The notes beneath the pieces are model-generated. The model did no database searches. It had not been told where the DNA came from and saw only the letters and a program-made list of their open reading frames with translations. Positions 43,421 through 52,599 of a stretch of DNA of 64,000 nucleotides are shown piece after piece. The DNA is from Isoetes taiwanensis (Eukaryota > Streptophyta > Lycopodiopsida > Isoetales > Isoetaceae). Location: assembly GCA_021234155.1 (NCBI GenBank), contig JAJEKV010000129.1, forward strand, positions 1 to 64,000. Reading direction: 5' to 3'. The position numbers were made by a program, and so were the translations under genes. Positions within the stretch are counted from its first letter, which is position 1. Every line of letters begins with the position of its first letter.

Positions 43421-45152
43421 TTCTCTTCAAATCACGTTCCTCCTCTTTAGTAAGATCCCCTCCAATAGTAACCAATCCTTCTTGATTTCCTTGAGAAATA
43501 TTAATGCTCTTGACGGAATGTGGTGACTGTAATGAATGTGGTGAATGTGATGACTGTGATGAGTGTGGTGACTGTGATGAATATGGTGACTGTGGTGAAT
43601 GTGGTGACTGTGGTGAATGTGGTGCGTGTGATGACTGTGGTGACTGTAATGGATGTGGTGGATGTGATGAATGTAGTGCATGTGGTGACTGTGATGACTG
43701 TGGTGAACATGGACCGATCTGATTTACCTCATCCTCCAGAATGTGCGCATGCCACCAAGCTGCTTGTCCTTGTATAGTGGGCTGATTTCTGTTTACCCCA
43801 TCCATGCTTGATGTCAAAATCAGTACTTGATCTTGATCAATTCCTTGCTGAAATAAAGTCTCCCCAATGGGTCTTTGAATGGACTCTTCCTGCATGTTGA
43901 CAAGAGTCTCTTGTAATTCATCTTCACCAATACTTTCAAGTCTTTGGATATACTTATCTGCAACTTCCTGCTGTAAATGACATATTTCTGAATTTTGGGT
44001 ACCTTTTAACCACTTGTACAAAGTCTTATCTTCCTTGTCACCCACTTCCAAGACATGAAAACAACTAAAACCTTGCTGCCCGGACACCATAGCATTCTCT
44101 TTGCCGATTTCTAACTGCGGGCTGCTCAAAGAAGGATTGCAAAGAAAGGTACCTTTTGCTGATTTCAGAGGATGATCTATAGTAACCTTGTGTTCCCCTT
44201 GAAAGATGTTCATTTCACGCTTCCTCCATGAAGTCTCAGCTTGTACGGCATCTAACCATGTACGACTCAGCAACAAAGTATAAGTTTCAGCATGCACACT
44301 CTCTGGAAATTTCAAAACCATGAAATCCAAGATTGCTTCCACCTCATAGGCCTTGCATAAGACATTTCTTATGACTCCCATAGGCTGCACCTTCATTTGA
44401 TTGAATGCTTTGAGCATCATAGTTGTCGGTTCCATCATTTTCAATCCAACTTGAAGCATTATATGATAAGGCATTACATTCACTCCACTGCCGGTATCTA
44501 TGTTGGCGTCTTTGATTAAATATCCATTGATACTCACATCACAAAAAAATGGCCCTGGATCCTTGGATTGCCAGGCTGGTGGCTCCATTCTACTCTTATC
44601 GGTATCATTTGATATGATTTGTTGGACTGAAATTTCTGATTTTGTTCTTCCCCCTAACTCTTGCAACAAATTTGGAGAATAATGCATCAATTGCTCAAGA
44701 GTAAGTGTAACTTTAGTGGCCAAAACTTGGCTGATCACATCATCTTCATTTTGAATTTCCTCATCCACCATAGGTGACATCACTATGGGCTGATTCTCTT
44801 CTATAGACTGAAATTGTTCTGTGGGCAGCACATTGAATTGCACCTTCTTAGGTGCTGAAACCTTCAAAGCTTGTTCCTTCAAAGCCTTTGGAAAAGAGGT
44901 CTTAGTCTTCTCTGCAAGTGGCACTACTCTTGGTTCTTGAACCACCTTGTGTGATCTTGTAACTGCATTCACATCTCCAATCTCTTCTTCTTGCTGAAAT
45001 GGGTCATGCTCCACCTCAACAAATCCACAATTTACTACTGATTTTGCCTTCTCTTGCTTCTTAAGCTCCTCAATAAGAGCCTTAACTTGAGGATTATCAA
45101 TGTACTTTGCATCTTGAATGCGCACATCATTATTAGGAAGAGAATGGACCAT
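43347..45152 (-). CDS. Ty3-type protease-containing frame (601 codons)
   Basis: The frame runs from 45152 (MVHSLPNNDVRIQ) to 43347. Near residue 210-220 is the aspartic-protease motif DANIDTGSGVNVMPYHIM, which would process Gag-Pol. Upstream is a long charged linker. Downstream, after DQVLILTSSM, comes a Ser-Pro-His-Gln repeat tract (about 43500-43715) before the frame runs out of phase with the RT near 43,420. I see no zinc knuckle, so the gag C-terminus is missing or decayed. The stop between gag (45185) and this frame may be a mutation or a recoding site. Confidence 0.75.
   Translation of the reverse strand: MVHSLPNNDVRIQDAKYIDNPQVKALIEELKKQEKAKSVVNCGFVEVEHDPFQQEEEIGDVNAVTRSHKVVQEPRVVPLAEKTKTSFPKALKEQALKVSAPKKVQFNVLPTEQFQSIEENQPIVMSPMVDEEIQNEDDVISQVLATKVTLTLEQLMHYSPNLLQELGGRTKSEISVQQIISNDTDKSRMEPPAWQSKDPGPFFCDVSINGYLIKDANIDTGSGVNVMPYHIMLQVGLKMMEPTTMMLKAFNQMKVQPMGVIRNVLCKAYEVEAILDFMVLKFPESVHAETYTLLLSRTWLDAVQAETSWRKREMNIFQGEHKVTIDHPLKSAKGTFLCNPSLSSPQLEIGKENAMVSGQQGFSCFHVLEVGDKEDKTLYKWLKGTQNSEICHLQQEVADKYIQRLESIGEDELQETLVNMQEESIQRPIGETLFQQGIDQDQVLILTSSMDGVNRNQPTIQGQAAWWHAHILEDEVNQIGPCSPQSSQSPHALHSSHPPHPLQSPQSSHAPHSPQSPHSPQSPYSSQSPHSSQSSHSPHSLQSPHSVKSINISQGNQEGLVTIGGDLTKEEERDLKRIQGCFGKKLQRIERHSTRGCGSYH
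43505..43715 (-). repeat. 9-bp coding tandem repeat (Ser-Pro/Gln/His tract)
   Basis: On the plus strand the unit is TGTGGTGAC with variants. In the minus-strand protease frame it encodes SPHSPQSPHSSQS-type repeats for about 65 residues. The same TGGTGA core makes up the tandem repeats in this element's LTRs. Confidence 0.9.
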
Positions 45153-45184
45153 GACTGAGGTCTACATTGTTAAAATGGGCTAGG

Positions 45185-45640
45185 CTAGAAATTGTCCGCG
45201 TCCTTACCAGTACCTCTGATTATACTCTCTAATTGATTCATCTTCCTTTTGTGTGAAATTGGTCCACCTTTCCATAGTCTTATCCTTTTAGCAATGAAAG
45301 CTTCCTTTAATTCCTGATATGTCATGGTATCTGGCTGAGTTTGTGCCCATTCCTCCACTGAATCTTGCAAAGAACTATGAAACCGAAGCAAGTAATCAGC
45401 AGCCGGTAACTTACATTGCTGGCAATACCTCTCAAACTTCACAATATGCTTCAAAGGATCCCGATCTACCAGATCATCAAACTTTGGAATCCCCATTGTC
45501 TGAAAACCCCATACCATAGGTGGTAATACAACCATCTCTACCTCTTCTTGGGTTTCTTGAAATTGGAAAAACGAAATTGAATCTCCCTTCAACTTGAAAA
45601 ACGAAATTGGATTACCTTCTAGATCGGTAAATGGAATCAA
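45185..45640 (-). pseudogene. Ty3-type gag remnant (151 codons)
   Basis: The product contains PKFDDLVDRDPLKHIVKFER, then WAQTQPDTMTYQELKEAFIA and LESIIRGTGKDADNF, matching the retrotransposon gag (capsid) helical domain. It normally starts the polyprotein and packages RNA. It is short for a full Gag and stops 33 bp before the next frame. It starts at 45640 or a nearby ATG, about 350 bp from the 5' LTR. Confidence 0.75.
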
Positions 45641-45987
45641 AACCTCCTAGATCTGAGAATTAGACCCCAGATCTGCTCCCAAATCTGAAAACGAAATTGA
45701 ATCTTGATGCTATTTTGAGCCCAAAGATTGACTCACCGGTCCCCTTCTTGTTACGATGGAGCTTGGTGGGATATCCTTCTTACTTCTCTTGGGCATAAAA
45801 CTATGCTCCCCTTGTCAAATTCTACCCCACAAATCAATTACGGCAAAATTCCCTTCACACAAGAAATTGCTCCTTTCACAATGGTGCCGTTCTTTACCGA
45901 CGGTCACCAATACCAATGGTAACAACTCCTCTTTCAATGGAAATTCTTACCAATCAATGGTCTGTCGAGCCACTATGGTCGCCAAAT

Positions 45988-46373
45988 TGTTAGAGCCTGA
46001 ACTCTAACCTTGCAAGAAGGATGAAAAACCCAACAATCCAAGCTCAATCTAACAGAACAAGGCAATGCACAACACAAAGAATCATCATCTCCATAGCTAG
46101 ATCAAGCAAAACACTCTCTCCCAATACACCGTCTCTCTCTTCTTCCTTCTCTGCCCAGATAATACTGCTCATCATGGCTCCTCAATGCATACGTGCAAAA
46201 ATCTTGCACGCGTGCATGAGCGTATATCACTCCATATACGGTATATGATGAGTGTGGCGAGTGGTGACGAGCGTGGTGAGTGGTGACAAGTGTGGTGAGT
46301 GGTGACGAGTGTGGTGAGTGGTGACGAATGTGGTGAGTGGTGATGAGTGTGGTGAGTGGTGACCACCCCAACA
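45988..46373 (-). repeat. 5' LTR of the Ty3-type element (386 bp)
   Basis: It starts TGTTAGAGCC at 45988 and ends CCAACA at 46373, followed by the GGAGA duplication. On the minus strand the internal side begins ATTTGGCGACCATAGTGG, the position of the tRNA primer site. One more tandem TGGTGA unit than in the other LTR explains the 19-bp length difference. Confidence 0.9.
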
Positions 46374-46378
46374 GGAGA

Positions 46379-46924
46379 CATGTCAGGATATATGCTGTTC
46401 AAGTTGTTAAGCATGTACCATACTGCATGGTCCAACCATGTCATGTTATCACCACATGTGTTCTTTTTGTTCTTTTTCTTGCCTCTATCATCACAAACAC
46501 ATTTGATATACGAGCATATCATCCTCCAGAACCTTTTGCAATAGAAGTCATCTCTCACCACATTTGGGTAAGCCATATGTCCCTTTTGGCTGATATACAT
46601 ATAAGGACTCTTGGTACACTTTTTGTCAAAGAACCTTGTGTCAATTGAACACTTAACTTCCTCTTTATTGACGAATTTTTCCATTCTTACAGCATCATTG
46701 CAGGCAGCAGTGACTTGATCTTTGGTGAGTCCACCAAGCAAAATCCATGTATCTCGGTTAATAGGTGCTAAAGCACCAAAGTTTTTGGTTCTCCATATAG
46801 CTTGATTGCATAGTACAACATGATTTTCCACCAGCCTTTCTAGTATAATTGGAAAATTTAAACAGTTGTTGAGTGTAAAATCAAATTCTCCATTGTCATT
46901 AAAACCCGGCCTTACATTTGGCAT
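46379..46924 (-). pseudogene. PLE gene, segment right of the LTR-element insertion
   Basis: The frame from 46924 reads MPNVRPGFNDNGEFDFTLNN, then NFPIILERLVENHVVLCNQA, contains a Cys/basic cluster (ICSYIKCVCDDRGKKKNKKN) and ends NLNSIYPDMSP at the LTR. The last part of the nominal frame lies in the LTR and does not belong. Removing the LTR element and one GGAGA copy joins MSP to AAQMV in the same frame. No known domain is recognised. A frame change separates it from the segment upstream at about 46,920. Confidence 0.6.
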
Positions 46925-47423
46925 TCAGTTCTGCTTTGTCATGTTCAGACAGTAAAGAATCAAAAGGATCATCTTCATTGTCATCTTCATTGATCTGTAT
47001 ACATTCCACCACTCTCTCATCCTTTCTTAAATTGTTAGCCACTTCCAGAGCTTTGAATCCAATTCTGTATTTGATTTTACAATCGTCTTCTTCTATGGTC
47101 CATTGATATATCATATCAGGTAAACTGTTGTAAAGGTCATCAATAACAGTCACAATTTTTTCCACTTCCCCACCAGCCTTGTTTATGACTGGGAAAGCAG
47201 CCATCCATTGATTGAAACCCATGTGTAAAATAGCTGAGTACATATCAGGTTTCCTCGCCATCTCCTTTTGTATGATATATTCATGTGCCTTAACATCTTT
47301 GATGCAGCATAACAGGCACTGTACCGCATAACTAGGGACCTCATTCTTGAAGTAGCCATACCCAAGTTGTGACAGTTCATTATTCCATTTTGGTAGTACT
47401 AGCTCAAGTACTGCCATATTGTT
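46899..47423 (-). pseudogene. PLE gene, putative exon 2
   Basis: After acceptor GTGGTATTTTAG (ending 47424) the exon opens NNMAVLELVLPKWNNELSQL and continues with LLCCIKDVKAHEYIIQKEMA and an acidic segment (QINEDDNEDDPFDSLLSEHD). Its phase fits the exon 1 donor at 33224. The frame stops at 46899, but the next frame takes over within a few bases (KCKAGF against VRPGFNDNG), so a one-base change is likely. I do not recognise the fold. It may be a PLE-specific N-terminal domain. Confidence 0.6.
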
Positions 47424-47957
47424 CTAAAATACCACACACATTTAGTAAGTACATATGATCAATCATATAAACCATCCCATAGTTTATTCAATTCATTTAT
47501 TAGTCTAAGTACTTGGTTCATGGATATCAATGACCCTGGTAAAACCAGAGACCCGAAGTTCCTAAAAAAAACCCAGTCCACACTAGCATCAGCCAAGCCC
47601 ACTAGCCGTGACATCTATTAAGGTCAATCCCTTCAATAGTCTTATCGGCCCATACTAGGAAATGAATCCATGATGACATTGATGCCTTATGAATCAAGTA
47701 CTTAGACACAATCCCTTGAATTCATATTTGAATTATACATATGAAACCTTAAGTCCATATTTCCTGCCATTGTAACTTTTCTTTCTTACAATTGTTCAAT
47801 ACTATGCCTATTCATACAGTTTATGCAATCGTTATCATATCCTAATATTCAAGGTATCACCTTAGAAGATTATGTACTATCTGTTTCATATAATCAGGAT
47901 GTCATTCTACATTTCACTAAAAATATACCTCTATAACTATGAGTATGTCTATTTCAA

Positions 47958-49214
47958 AAGGTGAGTCTATTTATTTCAAATAGTACTGTAATTGTAGCAG
48001 CCACTAACACTAAACAAGCCAAATACTATTCTTCATTCTTATTGTTTCAGATAAATTCTAGAAACTGGTATTACATTTGTCCCATTGTTTCTGTTAATTG
48101 ATTCAGTAAAGCATACCAAGGAATGTATTCAGAATTCAGTTTCCATGCATCAAAATATCTCAAATAGTTATAAAGAAGCTACTGTTTAAAATATCTTTAG
48201 TCTGTCACCATTTGAGCATTCAGTGGACTCTTCCATCTCATTCCTTTATGTTCACAATAGCAATATGTATTTACCATTATGAGCAGATAACTTTCCATAC
48301 AAGTAGCCATCTTATCATTAAGTAGACAGCTATATTTAAGGCTACAAAATATCCATCATGTTACTGTTTTAAACATGCTTCAGATTAAGGCAATTAAGTA
48401 TGCCATAATGTTTTCCTTTCTTGATCAAGTAAAACTACCAAGGAGTATATTCAAAAAACTGTATCCATGTAACAGATAGTCATATTCCGCCATTTAAGGA
48501 CTAATATTTACTAAAAACCATATGTATCACTAGACGAGAGTTCAGTAGACCTTCCCATTTCGTTTCTTCATGCATATAATCGCTTAAGTGTCCTCCTTTT
48601 TATCATATTCTTGTAACTTAACCTCCCTCCATCCAAACCCGAGCATGCAAGCAAGAAGACTACAATAAGAGTAGAAACCCGCACTGTGACCAAACAACAC
48701 AACATTAGCATGAAAATGGTAATGAGTGAGGGGCCAAAAGGTACATTAGGTTTCTCAGCTTATCGCTGGTCACCTATTGTAACCTTTTTACCCCAAACTC
48801 AGTTTAAATGGAAGAATATGATCATTAGTATAAATGTAAATCATAAGCTAAATCAGCATCATTGTATGAACCCCAAATCATAGCATTCTCAGTTTGTTAA
48901 AATCGATCAGTAACAGAAATTAAATCCTAAACCATTTCTGATGTAAGATATAAGATTCAGCCAATAGTGATAGTCCACTAAAGTTGGAAAATAAGAGATC
49001 CATATCCAGGGGAAGTATTATATGACCAGTCTTTTAACATAGAATCAAATTCAGGTAGAACATAGCAGGCCTTTGTCTTTGATATACTCTCAGCAATAAA
49101 CTGATAAATATATCCTAATACATATTGCAAGTAGACTAATCAAGCAGCTTCCTATAAAAGATTGTGCCAAAAGGCCAGTTATAACCTCTATGGTATACCC
49201 ATTTTCTACAGCAG
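47958..49214 (-). repeat. PLE terminal repeat A' (right, direct copy)
   Basis: The segment is collinear with 31928-33171. Differences are few (one extra ATGTAAGATATA near 48,940). It ends at TTCTACAGCAG, after which the two copies diverge. It occupies the presumed first intron. Confidence 0.85.
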
Positions 49215-49315
49215 ATGTTTTGGCTTAAGGCTGCATATTGTACTGAAGTGGTCTTTGCAAAAGTCCATGGATGGAAAAAGTCTGTTTGAACAGATTTTAA
49301 AAGGTTTTTTTTTTT

Positions 49316-50237
49316 TTTTTTTTCTATTTAGATAATTGGTTTATGACCAATAATATTTATGTAACTTATGGGATCCAAGATGCATCTTGACTATAACACA
49401 TTCAATGGTTAAATGCATATGTTGGTGATTGAAATGAAAAGGGCATATGCTAGGAAGGTAAAATAAGAATAAAGGGATATCTACCATAGTGAAAGTTTAA
49501 TAAATTATGTGGCTTAAGTATCCTGAAGCTAGGTATACAATGGGCATAACCTTGACCTTGTAGCATAGACGACCTAGCAACATGTTGTTTAAATGCATGA
49601 ATAAACAGAAGATTTATTTTCTGATGGGAAAATATACCCATAAGTTTTTTTAGGGTACATGTTTCGGTGATACAGCGACCTTTGGCTCGAATAAGACCAT
49701 AGCCAAGCTACTGATGGGAACGAAAGCCTGAATGCACGTACTGGCGTAATGTTTAAGATCTACAATAGATATGGACGCACCAACCAGGGGCATAAGAATC
49801 TGGCACTCTGTAGTACCTATCCTATAATTCCATGACCATACAAGCATGTTTAGGAAAGGCCATAGCTGGCGATGACTACAGATACGTGTATCTTAAAGGA
49901 TAAGGTAAGAACACATTTAGACTAAATCCGTAAAGGTCTGTAAGACTTGTGACTAAAATAGGGTATACCCTGTATTTAAGCTAAATGGATGAAGATTTCC
50001 AATGGGAGTTTGATTCGGACGGGCATCCTTGTAGCTCTGATAGTGAAAATACACTTGAAGAGGAATGGCTTAATGCTGAGTTTCAGTTCTGCCTGAATAC
50101 CAGTGAGACAAGTAAAGCTGAAATGGAAAGCAAGAGCAATGTTGGGCAAAAACGCCCATGGATGCAGAACCAGATTCAGAGCAATAGGAGGCATGAAAAC
50201 TTCAAGCATGCTGGCAACAAGCAGACTGCAAACGACT
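49316..50237 (+). repeat. PLE terminal repeat B' (right, inverted copy)
   Basis: The sequence is the reverse complement of 33284-34207, preceded by about 100 bp of unique DNA and a T20 run (49303-49322). It contains the leader and the start of the acidic exon 1 on the plus strand (49985-50237). The break is in the middle of exon 1, right after AACGACTC. Confidence 0.85.
49985..50237 (+). pseudogene. Inverted, truncated PLE exon 1
   Basis: About 84 codons match the exon at 33225-33539 (MDEDFQWEFDSDGHPCSSDS onward) with few changes, for example KRP for KHP. After TANDS the sequence becomes unrelated flank and stops at 50281. Because it is inverted, it cannot serve the main gene body. Confidence 0.7.
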
Positions 50238-52599
50238 CTTTTAGAGTTTCCCTTGTCTTTCAACACCATAGAGCTCAATAGACTTGTCAAAACTATATCT
50301 GCAATGCCACCATGTCTTGTAGCTTTTCCAACTTGAATATATGGGAAAACACACATAGGAGCAAGAAATCCCGTTACCTGCAGTGAAACCAGAGGACAGT
50401 TAGCCTAAGAAGGGTAAGAGCCCAAGTCACTAACAGGTAAGCTTAGATTTCTTGGGCTTTTCGCCCTTCACCTTTGGATGTAATCCTTAACACAATAGAA
50501 AGATAGCAAAGAATGCTTAACTTACTCTGCCTTTAACATATAGTTCACAAGCAATTTTAATATTAGCCTGCATGTTAATTCTCCCATATGTCTACCGTTT
50601 TAATAAATTAAAGCAGCCTACCGTTTTCATAAATTAAAGCAGCCTGAAATGTGTTATGAAAACCTAAAATCAGCAATATTGAAGAAACACAAGCTTCTTC
50701 TTAAGTATTAGACTTTGTAGCATCTAAATATAACATATAAGAACATCACCTATAGCAATGGCCATTAATTCCTATTGGAATGCTTGAATAAATCCAGCAT
50801 AAAATATATTTTAGTCATGGACAGAGATGTGAAATTAAATCTCATTTGGTCATGCTTAGATCCAAAATCTGTTCATTGCTCCATTGCATTCTAGAAATAA
50901 TAAAGAACCTGGTATTTGGAAGTCGCCTTAGCTATCCCGACCACTGCAACATTTTGTGCAGGAATATATCCAGCTTTATAACTTCAACCATAGCTCCTAT
51001 TTTGATACTGTCTTATAGCTCCAATGCTGTGGCAGGAAAGTGTCATATGAGCATGGCAACCAGATCTATTTATGAGAACCATAAATCTTAATTCAAACGC
51101 TTTCTTTGTTTATGTTGTTATGATCAATAGCCATTAAGGCCAAACTTCCTATCTACCTGGTAAGAGATTGTATAACAAACTGCATTTGATTAAGATGTCA
51201 AAGCACATCTAGAATCCATAATAGTCATAGTATTTTGATAAAGCCCAAAATTGTATTACATACCTCTGTCTCAAATCATCAAGAACTAGACAACACCATT
51301 TTCGAGCCCTTTTCAAGGCAAATCCGTTTATGGCAAAACTGCTGTAGGGCAAGAATCGAGAGTAACAATTCCAGCTCCTTTATCTTGGACATAAACTTCT
51401 AGCCAATCATGCTAGCAGGAAGGCAGGCCTGAGTTATTTTCCATTGGCTAAGCTAGAACTCGCCTTAGCACATAAATTCCCATGGCACAAATATGGATTC
51501 CGGCCTCTTCAAACTTAAGCACATCACTAGCTATGTGCAGAGTTAAGACCATCTGAAGCAGCCGAGACCAACTATCAAGGCAGAGATTTGCATCTGTATT
51601 TCTACCTCTAGCCACAGCCACTAGTTCAGGCACCTGAGATCTGCATAGTCAGGTCACAACCGACCTTGCTATATGACCTTCTAGCAGGATCAAAGCCTTA
51701 CAGGCATAGCTTGATGGCAAATATGTCGCATCATCTGCATGCGGCAGTCTTTGGCACCAAGCACAATTGCTAGCAATTAACATCAGGCTATACAACCGTT
51801 TTAGCAAATATGTTGCACAGTAGAAGCATCACCAGATCCGACAAGCCCATTTTTAGCTCTGGAATTTCTGAAACCAAGACCTACTAATTTAGGAATCAAC
51901 GGATCACAAGGAATGTTTTGGCAACTACTGTCTATGCGGCAAGAGTTCACAGCTTGTTCTGCCCTGCTTCCACAAATGTATCTACCCTTAGACATTTCGG
52001 GTCTTCCACAATCAGAGCAGCGGCGGTGAAAATACAGAGTAGCCGCTTTGACGCTTTGACGATACTATTAGGTTAAGCCAAATGTAAACCTAAATGTCAA
52101 AAACGAATTTATTATCCTCAAAAACGAATTTGTGCCTGGTTATAATGTATTTATCCATGGTATTTTCAATGTTGCACAATCTTCCTTATCATGGACCAAC
52201 AGAAGTAAACATGCTCATACCATAGGTGAATGCCAATGCCAATATCGTAGGTGAATGCCACTGACATGTCCCACCATTGTTACCAAATTGCTATGTCTCA
52301 AGTTATCCATAGTACTGTGCAATCTCCATAATGTCCTTAGGTCAAATAACTAGCACCTAGCAGTGTATCAATTTGCATCCATAAAGCCCTAGTGTCACAT
52401 ATATGCCATAGAACCATTGGTCTTTACCTTTGTTCAAGCAACCTGCAGTAAATAACTACATAGCTACAGACAGAGCAATAATTCCTTAGAGTCCTGATGC
52501 ATTAGAGCCATCATTACTTATAATAATTAAAAAAAAAAAAAAAAAAAAACCTCTACTGCCCATGATCCTCACGATGCTATAGCTTGGGTGTATCAAAGG
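50238..52599. other. Flanking stretch without recognisable genes
   Basis: AT-rich sequence with no supported frame. A pure A20 run lies at about 52,529-52,548 and could be the tail of an unidentified retroposed sequence, but no body or duplication was found. A small tandem phrase (CCTACCGTTTT(A/C)ATAAATTAAAGCAG) repeats at 50,592-50,645. Confidence 0.4.

Larger units (their letters stand above)
37065..46373 (-). mobile_element. Ty3-type LTR retrotransposon, rearranged, inserted in the PLE
   Basis: LTRs at 37065-37431 and 45988-46373 begin TGTTAGAGCC and end CCCCAACA. Five-base duplications GGAGA lie at 37060-37064 and 46374-46378. Coding parts on the minus strand in order: gag remnant, protease-containing frame, RT-RNase H, then an integrase C-terminal remnant; this pol order defines Ty3/gypsy type. 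About 3.9 kb between RNase H and the integrase remnant (38250-42122) is foreign. About ten differences over the first 270 bp of the two LTRs, by eye, suggest moderate age. With frameshifts and most of the integrase missing it is not autonomous. Confidence 0.92.
31928..50237 (-). mobile_element. Penelope-like retroelement with complex terminal repeats, interrupted by an LTR element
   Basis: Minus-strand order: inverted B' repeat (50237-49316), A' repeat (49214-47958), the long gene (47423 to 34370, with the LTR element 37065-46373 inside), a 3' hairpin region, then B (34207-33284) and A (33171-31928). A is in direct orientation relative to A', and B is inverted relative to B'. Penelope-like elements are known for such partly tandem, partly inverted pLTRs and for retaining introns; both are seen here. 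The RT is of PLE type and no GIY-YIG domain is visible on either side, as in the Athena and Coprina groups. The gene has at least one in-frame stop and several frame changes, so this copy is dead. Confidence 0.7.

Noticed and set aside
43427-43777. His/Ile-, Cys/Asp- and Val-rich frames over the tandem repeat
   Set aside because: They are shadow frames of the Ser-Pro-His-Gln tract. The minus-strand protease frame explains the region.
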